Below are positions 47,262 to 56,905 of a stretch of 64,000 bases of DNA, one piece after another. How positions within the stretch are numbered: position 1 is the stretch's first letter; each line of letters opens with the position of its first letter. The notes under the pieces are model-generated. The model had not been told where the DNA came from. It worked only from the letters and a program-made list of their open reading frames with translations, and searched no databases. Position numbers and translations under genes: made by a program. Source of the stretch: Paracoccaceae bacterium. GTDB taxonomy: Bacteria; Pseudomonadota; Alphaproteobacteria; Rhodobacterales; Rhodobacteraceae. The stretch is from positions 1-64,000 of the forward strand of contig JAKVCP010000003.1 in NCBI GenBank assembly GCA_022448925.1. The letters are read 5' to 3'.

Positions 47262-48176
47262 TTGGCCAAGGAACGTACAAATAGCGAAACCTATTCGGGT
47301 CCGTTGCGGCGGCTTTTTCTAGGCGTGCTGGTGTTATGTCTGGTCCTGCTGTTTCTCGTCTGGAGGGTCGACAGCCCGCGGGTGGAAAGGTTTCGTGCTC
47401 AAGTCACCGATCGCGTGTTGCCCAGTTTCGATTGGGTGATGGCGCCTGTGACTGCCAGCGTTAAGATCCTGCGCGACTTCCAAAGCTATCGTCAAATTTA
47501 CGAACAAAATCAGGAACTGCGGCGCGAATTGCGGCAGATGACTGCCTGGAAAGAAGCCGCTCTTCAACTTGAACAGGAAAACGCAAGGCTGCGCGATCTG
47601 AACAACGTGCAACTTGACCCAAAGCTGACCTATATCACCGGCGTTGTTCTGGCCGACAGCGGCTCACCGTTTCGCCAATCAGTCCTGATCAATGTGGGGT
47701 CTCGGGATGGTATTGTTGACGGATGGGCAACAGTGGACGGCATTGGCCTGGTGGGCCGCATCTCGGGCGTTGGCAACAATTCAAGTCGGGTGATCTTGCT
47801 GACAGACGTCACAAGCCGGATCCCAGCGGAAATTCAACCCTCTGGCCAGCGCGCGCTGGTCGTGGGCGACAATACTGTCGCGCCACCGATTGATTTCCTT
47901 GAAAATCCCGATCTTGTTCGCCCCGGGGACCGAATTGTCACAAGCGGAGATGGTGATGTGTTTCCCCCGGGGCTTCTGATCGGCCAAGTCGCGGCTGACC
48001 CTGGCGGGCGCCTGCGCGTCCTGCTTGCTGCGGACTACGAACGACTTGAGTTCCTGCGCGTCTTGCGAGACCACGGTGCACGGCGCGTGAACAATCCCAG
48101 CGCCCTGATTCTGCCCGAGGTCTTGCCCGGGCAGGACGATCCGCAACCGCGTGTGCCGGGCGACGACAATGGCTGA
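47262..48176 (+). CDS. mreC: Rod-shape-determining protein MreC
   Basis: This 304-residue MreC has a single membrane helix (about residues 17-36), a coiled coil (about 75-110, with QELRRELRQM and LEQENARLRDLN) and the periplasmic beta domain with VLADSGSPFRQSVLINVGS. It scaffolds the elongasome. The start is TTG at 47262, five bases after AAGGAG; no ATG fits. It overlaps mreD by eight bases. Confidence 0.94.
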   Translation: MAKERTNSETYSGPLRRLFLGVLVLCLVLLFLVWRVDSPRVERFRAQVTDRVLPSFDWVMAPVTASVKILRDFQSYRQIYEQNQELRRELRQMTAWKEAALQLEQENARLRDLNNVQLDPKLTYITGVVLADSGSPFRQSVLINVGSRDGIVDGWATVDGIGLVGRISGVGNNSSRVILLTDVTSRIPAEIQPSGQRALVVGDNTVAPPIDFLENPDLVRPGDRIVTSGDGDVFPPGLLIGQVAADPGGRLRVLLAADYERLEFLRVLRDHGARRVNNPSALILPEVLPGQDDPQPRVPGDDNG

Positions 48177-48708
48177 TGGCAGGGCATCTTGGCTTTGGCT
48201 GATGCGCGGGCTCTATGTGCTGTTGGGCCTGATCATAATTTTCTTTCAACTGCTGCCGCTTGAAACGCTTCCACGCCGCTGGGCTGGCCCCGATCTCTTG
48301 ATTGTCATGACATTCGCCTGGGCACTTCGGCGCCCTGACTATGTTCCCATGTACACCGTCGCCCCCGTGATGTTGCTGGCAGACCTGATGTTCCAAAGAC
48401 CACCCGGGCTTTGGGCAGCCCTTGTGCTCATTGCCAACGAATGGCTGCGCGCCCGGGACAGGCGGCAGCGTGAAACCGCCTTTGCAGTGGAGTGGCTGAC
48501 CGTTGCTCTGGTTCTGGTCGGGATTGTCATGTTAAATCGCATTATCCTCACACTCACCGTTGTGCCGACAAGCCCGTTGTTTCTGATCACCATGCAGACC
48601 CTGTTCACCATTGCGGTTTATCCTCTCGTTGTTCTGGTTTCGCGCCTCCTATTCGGCGTGCGCCGTATTGCACCGGGCGAATTGGATCCCGGACGGTGGC
48701 GCCCATGA
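48169..48708 (+). CDS. mreD: Rod-shape-determining protein MreD
   Basis: This 179-residue membrane protein has about five hydrophobic segments and lies between mreC and mrdA, the fixed place of MreD. WAGPDLLIVMTFAWALRRPD and MLLADLMFQRPPGLWAALVL fit the family. The start is inside the mreC 3' end, and its stop overlaps the mrdA ATG (ATGA), so translation is coupled. Confidence 0.9.
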   Translation: MADGRASWLWLMRGLYVLLGLIIIFFQLLPLETLPRRWAGPDLLIVMTFAWALRRPDYVPMYTVAPVMLLADLMFQRPPGLWAALVLIANEWLRARDRRQRETAFAVEWLTVALVLVGIVMLNRIILTLTVVPTSPLFLITMQTLFTIAVYPLVVLVSRLLFGVRRIAPGELDPGRWRP

Positions 48709-50648
48709 GACGATCGCCAAAAGAAAGTGCTGAGAGTTTTCGCAAAATCTCGCGCCGCGGGGTGATCCTGTCCGGGGCGCAGCTGGCGATGGCCACCGCT
48801 TTGGGCCTCCGCATGCGTTACATGCAGGTCGATCAGGCCGATGAATTCCGACTGCTGGCCGAGGAAAACCGAGTCAACATTCGCCTGATCCCACCGACGC
48901 GCGGTCGGTTGTTCGACCGCAATGGCAAGGTGATCGCCGAAAACGAGCCAAGTTATCGGATCACGCTGGTGCGTGAAGATGCCGGCGACGTCGACGCTGT
49001 GATTGCCAAGCTGAGCATGCTGATCGAACTGGACGAAGACGACCTGAACCGCGCCATCGTCGAAATGCAACGCAGTGCACCGTTCTTGCCAGTCACCGTG
49101 GCCGACCGGGTCACCTGGCAGGATGTCAGTCGGGTCGAGGTGAACAAGCCCGCACTGCCGGGGGTCGAAGCGGATGTGGGTCTGTCGCGTGTATATCCCC
49201 TGGGACAGGATTTTGCACATGTCGCTGGCTATGTAGGCCCCGTCAGCGAGCGCGATCTGGCGCGCTATGAAGACCCAGAACCCGTCCTGCGCATCCCGCG
49301 CTTTCAGATCGGCAAGGTCGGTGTTGAGGCCAAGAACGAGGATTACTTGCGCGGGCGCGCCGGTACAAAACGGGTCGAAGTGAATGCTGTTGGGCGCGTG
49401 ATGCGGGAATTGGACCGGCGTGAAGGCGACGCCGGGTCAGACATGCAATTGACTGTCGATGCCGATTTGCAAAACTATGTTCAAGCCCGGCTTGGGACGG
49501 AAAGCGCATCGGTTGTTGTGATGGACCTTGAAACGGGCGATCTGCGGGCCATTGCATCATCCCCAAGCTATGATCCAAACAAATTCGTCCGCGGCATCTC
49601 GGTCGCGGACTACAGCGTGTTGCGCGACAACGAACGTCGCCCTCTGGCGTCGAAAACCGTGCAGGACGCCTATCCGCCCGGCTCGACTTTCAAGATGGTG
49701 ACCGTGCTTGCGGCCTTGGATGCCGATCTGATCACTCCCGAGGACACGGTTTGGTGCCCAGGACATCTAGACATCGCCGGCCGCCGCTTTCACTGCTGGA
49801 AGCGCGGGGGTCATGGTCATATGAACCTTGAACACGCGCTACGCGAAAGTTGTGATGTCTACTTCTACGACCTTGCCGTCAAAGTCGGAATTGAAAACAT
49901 CGCAGCCATGGCGCGCAAGCTAGGGCTGGGCCAATCCTTTGATGTTCCGATGTCGGCAGTAACCAGCGGTTTGGCGCCCGACAAGGATTGGAAACGTCGC
50001 GAGCGCGGCGCCGAGTGGGTGGTCGGCGACACCGTCAACGCCTCTATCGGGCAGGGTTTTGTTCTGACGTCGCCTTTGCAGTTGGCTGTTATGACCGCTC
50101 GTCTGGCGACCGGACGCAGTGTATCGCCGCGTCTTGTCAAATCCATCGACGGGGTCGAAACTGCAGAGCGGGGCGGCGAAAGTCTGGGTCTGAACGAAAA
50201 CCACCTGCGCCAGGTGCGCGCGGCCATGTATGAGGTCAGCAACAACAGGCGCGGTACGGCCTATGGATCGCGCATCATCGAAGATGCATTCCGCATGGCC
50301 GGCAAGACCGGCACAAGCCAGGTGCGCAACATCACCGAAGCAGAACGCGCGCAGGGGGTCACAAGCAACGAAGACCTGCCGTGGAACCGTCGTGACCACG
50401 CCTTGTTTGTCAACTTCGCCCCCTATGAAAATCCTGAAATAGCCGTTGCGGTTGTTGTGGAACACGGGGGCGGGGGCTCAACGGCGGCAGCGCCAATTGC
50501 GCGGGATGTGACACTCCAGGCGCTTTACGGGGATGACCCACCGCTTGAGGCCTATCCAGCCAAAGACCGTGATGCGATCGCACAACAGCAGGATCGTCTG
50601 CGCCGGGAACGTGACCGCACGCCGGGTCAAGGTCAAAGCCGCGCATGA
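48705..50648 (+). CDS. mrdA: Penicillin-binding protein 2 (elongasome transpeptidase)
   Basis: This 647-residue transpeptidase makes the cross-links of lateral wall peptidoglycan. After a membrane anchor (about residues 20-40) comes the PBP dimerisation domain with IPPTRGRLFDRNGKVIAENE, then the penicillin-binding domain with the active-site STFK (YPPGSTFKMVTVL), SCD and KTGTSQ. I use the ATG at 48705, overlapping the mreD stop; the frame is open well upstream inside mreD. The rodA start overlaps its own stop. Confidence 0.96.
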   Translation: MRRSPKESAESFRKISRRGVILSGAQLAMATALGLRMRYMQVDQADEFRLLAEENRVNIRLIPPTRGRLFDRNGKVIAENEPSYRITLVREDAGDVDAVIAKLSMLIELDEDDLNRAIVEMQRSAPFLPVTVADRVTWQDVSRVEVNKPALPGVEADVGLSRVYPLGQDFAHVAGYVGPVSERDLARYEDPEPVLRIPRFQIGKVGVEAKNEDYLRGRAGTKRVEVNAVGRVMRELDRREGDAGSDMQLTVDADLQNYVQARLGTESASVVVMDLETGDLRAIASSPSYDPNKFVRGISVADYSVLRDNERRPLASKTVQDAYPPGSTFKMVTVLAALDADLITPEDTVWCPGHLDIAGRRFHCWKRGGHGHMNLEHALRESCDVYFYDLAVKVGIENIAAMARKLGLGQSFDVPMSAVTSGLAPDKDWKRRERGAEWVVGDTVNASIGQGFVLTSPLQLAVMTARLATGRSVSPRLVKSIDGVETAERGGESLGLNENHLRQVRAAMYEVSNNRRGTAYGSRIIEDAFRMAGKTGTSQVRNITEAERAQGVTSNEDLPWNRRDHALFVNFAPYENPEIAVAVVVEHGGGGSTAAAPIARDVTLQALYGDDPPLEAYPAKDRDAIAQQQDRLRRERDRTPGQGQSRA

Positions 50649-51784
50649 GCTATCTTGAGTATACCGTCAAAACTGTGCCTTCGGGCTTGCGCAAGATCCT
50701 GTTCCTGAACTGGCCCTTGGTGATCCTGCTGACCGCTGTTTCCAGCGTGGGCTTTCTGATGCTTTACTCAGTGGCAGGCGGCTCCTTTGAACCCTGGGCC
50801 GATACACAGATGAAGCGCTTTGCCATGGGGCTTTGCGCCATGTTTATTGTGGCGATGATCCCAATATGGTTTTGGCGCAATATGGCCGTTGTCGCCTATG
50901 CAGGATCCATCTTGCTTCTTCTCGCTGTTGAGTTCTTTGGCGTTACCGGTATGGGCGCCCAGCGCTGGATCGACCTTGGTTTCATGCGGCTACAGCCCTC
51001 GGAGTTGACCAAGATCACCATGGTGATGCTGTTGGCGGCCTATTACGATTGGCTGCCCCTCAAGCGCACCTCGCATCCGCTTTGGGTGTTGTTGCCTGTC
51101 GTCATGATCGTGGTCCCGACGTTCCTTGTGCTGGTTCAACCAGACCTAGGCACCGCAATCCTTTTGGTTACCGCAGGCGGGTTGATGATGTTTCTTGCCG
51201 GCGTGCATTGGGCATATTTCGCAACCGTGATCGCCGCCGGAGGCGCGTTTGTGTTTGCGGTTTTCCAAAGCCGGAACACTGAATGGCAACTTCTCAAGGA
51301 CTACCAATTTCGCCGGATTGACACCTTTCTTGACCCCGCATCGGATCCATTGGGCGCAGGCTATCATATCACCCAGGCCAAAATTGCAATGGGGTCAGGC
51401 GGTTGGACTGGCAGGGGGTTTATGCAAGGCACCCAGTCGCGGCTTAACTTTTTACCCGAAAAGCATACCGACTTCATCTTCAACACATTGGCAGAAGAAT
51501 TCGGCTTTATAGGCGCATTTTCCCTTTTGGTACTTTATGTGTTGATCCTTGTATTCTGCGTTGTCTCGGCGCTGCAGAACAAAGACCGCTTTTCGTCTTT
51601 GTTGATCCTGGGAATCGGTCTGACGTTCTTTCTGTTCTTCGCGGTAAACATGTCGATGGTTATGGGGCTGGCACCGGTTGTCGGCGTGCCGCTGCCGCTG
51701 GTCAGCTATGGCGGCTCGGCAATGCTTGTGCTTATGGTGGCGTTTGGACTTGTCCAAAGCGCGCACATCCATCGCCCGAGGTAA
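50645..51784 (+). CDS. rodA: SEDS glycosyltransferase RodA
   Basis: This 379-residue polytopic membrane protein belongs to the SEDS family and polymerises peptidoglycan together with PBP2. QRWIDLGFMRLQPSELTKI, LVLVQPDLGTAILLVTAGG and the C-terminal APVVGVPLPLVSYGGSAML are diagnostic. It is coupled to mrdA by ATGA and ends the cell-shape operon; a reductase gene follows after three bases and may be read through. Confidence 0.96.
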   Translation: MSYLEYTVKTVPSGLRKILFLNWPLVILLTAVSSVGFLMLYSVAGGSFEPWADTQMKRFAMGLCAMFIVAMIPIWFWRNMAVVAYAGSILLLLAVEFFGVTGMGAQRWIDLGFMRLQPSELTKITMVMLLAAYYDWLPLKRTSHPLWVLLPVVMIVVPTFLVLVQPDLGTAILLVTAGGLMMFLAGVHWAYFATVIAAGGAFVFAVFQSRNTEWQLLKDYQFRRIDTFLDPASDPLGAGYHITQAKIAMGSGGWTGRGFMQGTQSRLNFLPEKHTDFIFNTLAEEFGFIGAFSLLVLYVLILVFCVVSALQNKDRFSSLLILGIGLTFFLFFAVNMSMVMGLAPVVGVPLPLVSYGGSAMLVLMVAFGLVQSAHIHRPR

Positions 51785-51787
51785 CTT

Positions 51788-52723
51788 ATGCCGATCAATA
51801 TCCTTTTTGCCGCCCTGCCCAAACGCTGGACCGAATATGAAGCGCCCTTGCGGGCAGCACTGGATAAACATGGGCTCGACTACATCCTTGAGACCGACTT
51901 GCCGCCTCAGGATGTTGATTACATCGTCTACGCCCCCAACAGTGCCGTGCAGGATTTCACGCCCTACACACGCCTGAAGGCCGTTCTGAACATCTGGGCC
52001 GGGGTCGAGGCGATCGTCGGCAATCCGACACTGAAAGTGCCCCTGACCCGAATGGTGGACAGCGAAGGCCTGACCCGTGGCATGGTCGAATGGGTAACAG
52101 GGCATGTGTTGCGCCATCACCTGGGGATGGATCGACATATTGTTAATCCAGATCATGACTGGGATCCGGCCATTCCCCCGCTCGCGCCAGAGCGTCCCGT
52201 CGCGATCCTGGGATTTGGTGCCTTGGGGCAGGCCTGTGCCCGGTCCCTGCAGGGTCTTGGGTTTGCGGTTTGTGGCTGGAGCCGATCTGCAAAAGCAATA
52301 GAGGGCCTGACCTGCGATCACGGACAAGATGGATTGAAACGCGTGCTGACGCATGCAGGCATTGTCGTACTGCTTTTGCCCGATACGCCTGAAACCGAGA
52401 ACACCCTGAACGCCCAGACCCTGTCATGGCTGCCCAAGGGGGCCTTTGTGATCAATCCCGGCCGCGGCCCACTTATCGACGATGACGCTTTGATAGCTGC
52501 TTTGGACAGAGGGCAGATCGCACACGCCACGCTTGACGTGTTCAGGACCGAACCCCTCCCCAAAGGCCACCCTTTCTGGTCCCACCCAAAGATCACCGTG
52601 ACGCCACATATCGCAGCAGACACGCGGCCTGCCTCGGCCGCACAGGTCCTGGCCGAAAATATCCGGCGCAGTGAAGCGGACGAGGCATTGCTTTACACTG
52701 TTGACCGCAGTGCCGGGTATTGA
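51788..52723 (+). CDS. Glyoxylate/hydroxypyruvate reductase A-like dehydrogenase
   Basis: This 311-residue D-2-hydroxyacid dehydrogenase resembles GhrA, which reduces glyoxylate and hydroxypyruvate. The NAD(P) site is PVAILGFGALGQACARSL; catalytic residues are in NPGRGPLIDDDAL (Arg), LDVFRTEPLP (Glu) and TPHIAADTRP (His). It begins three bases after rodA, so it is probably co-transcribed with the wall genes, although its role is metabolic. Confidence 0.85.
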   Translation: MPINILFAALPKRWTEYEAPLRAALDKHGLDYILETDLPPQDVDYIVYAPNSAVQDFTPYTRLKAVLNIWAGVEAIVGNPTLKVPLTRMVDSEGLTRGMVEWVTGHVLRHHLGMDRHIVNPDHDWDPAIPPLAPERPVAILGFGALGQACARSLQGLGFAVCGWSRSAKAIEGLTCDHGQDGLKRVLTHAGIVVLLLPDTPETENTLNAQTLSWLPKGAFVINPGRGPLIDDDALIAALDRGQIAHATLDVFRTEPLPKGHPFWSHPKITVTPHIAADTRPASAAQVLAENIRRSEADEALLYTVDRSAGY

Positions 52724-52874
52724 TCGACCCAAGAGACCAAGGGCACGGGCCCACGTACCTTGCGACATCGTGGGAATGGAGCATACAGGAGCATCGGCCA
52801 GTCCCATGCCATCAGTTTCAAATCACTAGAAGGGGCCGCAGGCGCAAGCGCCTTGGACCAAGAAGGAGTTTCCA

Positions 52875-53891
52875 ATGACAGATACCATGACCCGTATCGC
52901 GCTGGCCCGCCGCCCGGTAGGCATGCCAGTGCCCGAAGACTTTTTGCTGACAACCGCGCCGTTGGCCGCACCGGATCAAGGCGAAGTGCAGATTGCTGTC
53001 AGCCATATGTCCCTGGATCCCTACATGCGCGGCCGCATGGATGATGTGAAAAGCTATGCGCCCTCGGTCGAGATCGGCGGGACGATGACAGGCCAGGGCG
53101 TTGGCAGGGTCACCGCCTCTGGAGATGATCGGTTCAGCGTTGGCGACCAGGTGACCGGCATGACTGGATGGGCCAGCCATGCGGTGCTGCCTGCAACAGA
53201 GGTTACCAAGCTGAACAATGATCTGCCGGCGTCAACTGCTCTTGGTGTATTGGGCATGCCTGGTCTGACTGCTTGGGTGGGTTTGCAAGAGTACGGGCGT
53301 CCAAAAGCCGGCGAAACCCTTGTTGTGGCTGCGGCCACCGGTCCGGTTGGATCGTTGGTTGGCCAATTGGCCAAGGCCGCGGGCCTCAGAACCATTGCAA
53401 TTGCCGGAGGGGCGGAAAAATGCCGCATCGCAACAGAGACTTTCGGCTTCGATGCCGCCATCGATCACCGCGCACATGACGATGCAAGCAGCCTGCGCAA
53501 GGCCATCGCGGCTGCCGCACCAGATGGTGTTGACATTTATTGGGAAAATGTTGGCGGCAAGGTTCTGGACGCCGTTCTGCCGCTGATGAATGTTCATGGA
53601 CGCATACCGGTCATCGGCACCATCGCCTGGTACAGCGGCCTGGAAGACGTGCCCGACCGATTGCCGGCGCTCTGGCGCTCGGTTCTGGTCAAGCGGCTTC
53701 AAGTCAGCGGCATGATCATCTTTGACCATTGGCACCTTATGCCCGATTTCCTCGCCGAGGTGACGCCAATGGTGGCCGCAGGAAAAATTGCCTATCTCGA
53801 AGATGTCGCCGAGGGACTGCACACCGCCCCAGATGCCTTCATCTCGATGCTGAACGGAGGAAACACCGGCAAGCAGATCGTGCAGATTTAG
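52875..53891 (+). CDS. Zinc-independent MDR-family NADP oxidoreductase
   Basis: This 338-residue medium-chain reductase belongs to the leukotriene-B4-dehydrogenase/CurA-like group of double-bond reductases. The Rossmann motif is AATGPVGSLVGQLAKAAGLR, and YWENVGGKVLDAVLPLMN and GRIPVIGTIAWY are typical. No catalytic zinc ligands are seen. AAGGAG precedes the ATG. Its stop overlaps the convergent SDR gene by four bases. It probably reduces alpha,beta-unsaturated carbonyls; the natural substrate is unknown. Confidence 0.85.
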   Translation: MTDTMTRIALARRPVGMPVPEDFLLTTAPLAAPDQGEVQIAVSHMSLDPYMRGRMDDVKSYAPSVEIGGTMTGQGVGRVTASGDDRFSVGDQVTGMTGWASHAVLPATEVTKLNNDLPASTALGVLGMPGLTAWVGLQEYGRPKAGETLVVAAATGPVGSLVGQLAKAAGLRTIAIAGGAEKCRIATETFGFDAAIDHRAHDDASSLRKAIAAAAPDGVDIYWENVGGKVLDAVLPLMNVHGRIPVIGTIAWYSGLEDVPDRLPALWRSVLVKRLQVSGMIIFDHWHLMPDFLAEVTPMVAAGKIAYLEDVAEGLHTAPDAFISMLNGGNTGKQIVQI

Positions 53892-54616
53892 CCCCGGCCG
53901 ATATAGGGCATTTTGGTGGCCATAACGGTCATGAACTGAACATTGGCCGACGGCGGCATCTGCGCCATGTGCAAGACAGAGTTCGCCGCCTCGGCCACAT
54001 CCATCATGGGCAATGGCTGCAGGCCTTCAGCGACACGGCGGGTGTTCAGATCCTCAACCAGATCGGTCATTGCATTCCCGATGTCGATTTGGCCGCAGGC
54101 AATATCAAAGGCCCGGCCGTCAAGCGACAGCGTGCGGGTCAGGCCCGTCACAGCATGTTTTGACATGGTGTAACTCACAGATCCTTCGCGGGGCACGTAG
54201 GCCGAAAGAGAACCGTTGTTGATAATTCGGCCTCCTTGCGGGACCTGATGACGCATTCTTGCAAAGGCTGCGCGTGCGCAAAGAAACATGCCGTTGATGT
54301 TGGTGTGCATCACCTGCAACCAACTGTCGATCGGAACCGTATCGATGGTCCCGGATTGCCCGAAAAGGCCAGCGTTGTTGAACAACACATCCATGCGGCC
54401 AAAGCGTTCCATGAAGATATCAAAAGCGGCGTCGACCGCCTTTGGATCCGTCACGTCACATTGCAACGGCAGAACTGCGTCATGACCCGCAGCAAGGTCC
54501 TGCAGTTTGTCCCAGCGTCGCGCAAGTGCACCAACGGCCCACCCGGCGTCGAGGAACACCTCGGCAGTGGCGCGACCGATGCCGGAGCTCGCGCCCGTGA
54601 TCAGAATGGTCTTCAT
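53888..54616 (-). CDS. Short-chain dehydrogenase/reductase
   Basis: This 242-residue classical SDR has the cofactor motif TGASSGIGRATAEVF, the NNAG motif (VLFNNAGLFG), the catalytic Ser in INNGSLSAYV and YTMSK as the Tyr-x-x-x-Lys pair. An Arg-rich segment after the first strand (ARRWDKL) suggests NADP. It is downstream of the helicase gene, whose stop overlaps its ATG. Substrate is unknown. Confidence 0.87.
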   Translation of the reverse strand: MKTILITGASSGIGRATAEVFLDAGWAVGALARRWDKLQDLAAGHDAVLPLQCDVTDPKAVDAAFDIFMERFGRMDVLFNNAGLFGQSGTIDTVPIDSWLQVMHTNINGMFLCARAAFARMRHQVPQGGRIINNGSLSAYVPREGSVSYTMSKHAVTGLTRTLSLDGRAFDIACGQIDIGNAMTDLVEDLNTRRVAEGLQPLPMMDVAEAANSVLHMAQMPPSANVQFMTVMATKMPYIGRG

Positions 54617-56157
54617 AACAATGGTTCTGACTCCTCAGAGGGCTGTAACGCCAAAACCGGCGCAGTGGTCACACGCAGGTCATCGATCGCCAACGGGGAT
54701 GCGGGCCGGGACAGGCGGTTCCGCACAACCCATATCAGCCGGTCCTGCGCCCGTGTAATCGCCACATAGGCCAGGCGTTTCCATAAGGGTTGGCTGGCCT
54801 CAACCCGCCCCATACGTGCAGCAACATACAGGTCAGGCGCAAAGACCTGAACCGTATCCCATTGACTGCCTTGTGCCTTGTGGATCGTCACCGCAGCACC
54901 GTGCAGGAATGTCGCGCCCATCCTTGCAGCAAAAGGAATGAACGGTTCTTCCTCGTCCGGTTTTTCAATCTTTACGATCGACGCGGCCGAGACCTGCGGG
55001 TCTTCGGCTCCCATCACGTGAAGACGCGAAAAGCCCGGCCTCCGCCCCGGTCCCAGGTAGACAACCTGTGCGCCCTTGATCAGGCCGCGCGCCTCTAGAT
55101 CGAGGCGTTTTTTACGGTGTTTGAGCGGCAATTCGAGGCCATCGCAGATCAGCGGCTCTCCGGCCAGAAGCTCGGTTTCGGGGGCATCATAGACAGATCG
55201 GAAAGCGTTGATAAGCCGAATGCGTGTGGCATTGCGCCAGACAAGCACCGGCGAGCGCGCCATCAAATCCACCTCGACCCGCTGTCCCCAGATCACCCGC
55301 TCATCGCGCTTGGCAGTCTCTTCAACCATACGCTCAAAGTCGTGAAATTCCAGCGCAGGATCTGCAAGCGCATGGGCCAGATCAAGAATAGGGTTTCCAG
55401 CATCCTGCCTGTGAATGCGACTCAGTTCCATCTTCTGGCTGCTCTCAAGAGCATCAAAGACCATCGCCCCAGACTGGTTTACTGGTGCCAACTGCGCGGG
55501 ATCGCCAAAAAGCAGCAGGTTTGGAAAGATCTCTTGCAGATCCTCGAACTGCCGATTGTCCAGCATCGATGCCTCGTCGACAAAGCCCACATCCAGCGGA
55601 TCGTCACGCCGCTTCCAACCTGTTATGAAGTCCGATCCTCGCAACCCAGCCGCTGCAAGTGCGGCGGGAATGGATTGGTGACCCTCGTAACTGGTCCTGG
55701 CGCGTTCCAGCGCGTCATCGGTCAGCGCTTCAATATCGGGTTTTTCGCCATTGCCTGTCAGCCACTCTGCGATGCGTTCATATTCGGGATCATAGACTGG
55801 TGTGTAAAGAATGCGATGGATCGTTGTTGCGGGCACCCCCCGCATGCGCAGGACGCTGGCCGCCTTGTTTGTCGGGGCGAGCACTGCGAGGGTGCGCCGC
55901 TCTTTTCTCCGCCGAGGTTCGTAGTCTCCTGAAACAACCTCAACCCCGGCGCTCTGCAGAGCTTTGCACAGCTCAGACAAAAGCAGAGTCTTTCCAGATC
56001 CCGCCTTGCCCATCAGTGCCATGACGCGGGTTTTGCCCTCTCGTGCAGGCAGAACTATGCCTTGGTCTAGGTCGATGCCCACATCGCGCAGCATCTCAGC
56101 AACACGATCGTGGGCTTCGGCCTGATCCTCAGAGAAGGTGAGTGCTGGCAAAGTCAT
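54613..56157 (-). CDS. RecD/UvrD-type superfamily 1 DNA helicase
   Basis: This 514-residue helicase has an N-terminal P-loop (MALMGKAGSGKTLLLSEL), a Walker B DVGFVDEASML, motif III LLFGDPAQLAPVNQSG and the C-terminal UvrD-type motifs TIHKAQGSQWDTV and YVAITRAQD. It is shorter than RecD and has no accessory nuclease domain. Similar stand-alone proteins occur in many alphaproteobacteria as RecD-like ATPases. It probably acts in DNA repair; the exact role is unknown. Confidence 0.85.
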   Translation of the reverse strand: MTLPALTFSEDQAEAHDRVAEMLRDVGIDLDQGIVLPAREGKTRVMALMGKAGSGKTLLLSELCKALQSAGVEVVSGDYEPRRRKERRTLAVLAPTNKAASVLRMRGVPATTIHRILYTPVYDPEYERIAEWLTGNGEKPDIEALTDDALERARTSYEGHQSIPAALAAAGLRGSDFITGWKRRDDPLDVGFVDEASMLDNRQFEDLQEIFPNLLLFGDPAQLAPVNQSGAMVFDALESSQKMELSRIHRQDAGNPILDLAHALADPALEFHDFERMVEETAKRDERVIWGQRVEVDLMARSPVLVWRNATRIRLINAFRSVYDAPETELLAGEPLICDGLELPLKHRKKRLDLEARGLIKGAQVVYLGPGRRPGFSRLHVMGAEDPQVSAASIVKIEKPDEEEPFIPFAARMGATFLHGAAVTIHKAQGSQWDTVQVFAPDLYVAARMGRVEASQPLWKRLAYVAITRAQDRLIWVVRNRLSRPASPLAIDDLRVTTAPVLALQPSEESEPLL

Positions 56158-56195
56158 GCGCGGACACTATCGGCCCACCTGAGAAAGTGCCAGCG

Positions 56196-56834
56196 TCAAG
56201 CAGCGCGCGAGACCCCCTGTTTTGGTACGTCACCAAAGGCTTGCTGAAACCAGCCTTTGGACTGTGCCTCGGAAATGCCCGACCCGTGCGACAAACGCGC
56301 GCGTGTCTCTGTTGAAAATTCCCAAAGCCCAACGCAAAGCTTGGCACGCCCTTCACCCTTGGTGCCCAGCACATCGGGTGTTGCGCCGATCCGGCGATAA
56401 ACACGCTGCATCAATCCGTCAAAGACGCCAACAAAGTGCTTCACACCGAAACCGGTCATTATTTCGCCCCCCGCCAACATGAGCGCCGCAGCCGTACGCG
56501 GCTCTGGTCGTGGGGCGAGGCAAAACCGGGTGCATTCCCAGATAAAGGGGCTTTCGATACGCACCCCATCGGCCAAATCCATAAAGTGGTCGTTCACCAT
56601 CGTCTGCCCGGTCGTTGGCAGGAACCTCATCGAGCCACCATGTCGCCCTGCGCCGTCTTCCCAGATGACGTAAAGCGGGTTGATGGCATCATAGGCATCC
56701 CGCTCTTCGCCGCGGGCATCAACGCTGACGGCCCAGCCCAATCGATCATGAAACTGTGTTGCCCTGTCCTGGAACATGCTGCGCGCCAGTGTCGGCCAGT
56801 TGTGCAAATCGTTACCATAGATGTATCGGATCAT
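56196..56834 (-). CDS. N-acyl-homoserine-lactone synthase (LuxI family)
   Basis: This 212-residue autoinducer synthase makes acyl-homoserine lactones from SAM and acyl-ACP. The invariant residues fall at canonical places: Arg24, Phe28 and Trp34 (DRATQFHDRLGW), Arg70 (GSMRFLP), Glu100 and Arg103 (WECTRF). The strong GGAGGTGAG lies directly before the ATG. It is downstream of the LuxR gene on the same strand, 71 bp apart. The chain length of the signal cannot be read from sequence. Confidence 0.95.
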   Translation of the reverse strand: MIRYIYGNDLHNWPTLARSMFQDRATQFHDRLGWAVSVDARGEERDAYDAINPLYVIWEDGAGRHGGSMRFLPTTGQTMVNDHFMDLADGVRIESPFIWECTRFCLAPRPEPRTAAALMLAGGEIMTGFGVKHFVGVFDGLMQRVYRRIGATPDVLGTKGEGRAKLCVGLWEFSTETRARLSHGSGISEAQSKGWFQQAFGDVPKQGVSRAA

Positions 56835-56905
56835 TTCTCACCTCCGCTGCAGATGGCAACCAAGGTGCAAAGAGCGTGTTAACGATTACGATATCCAGCG
56901 TGCGC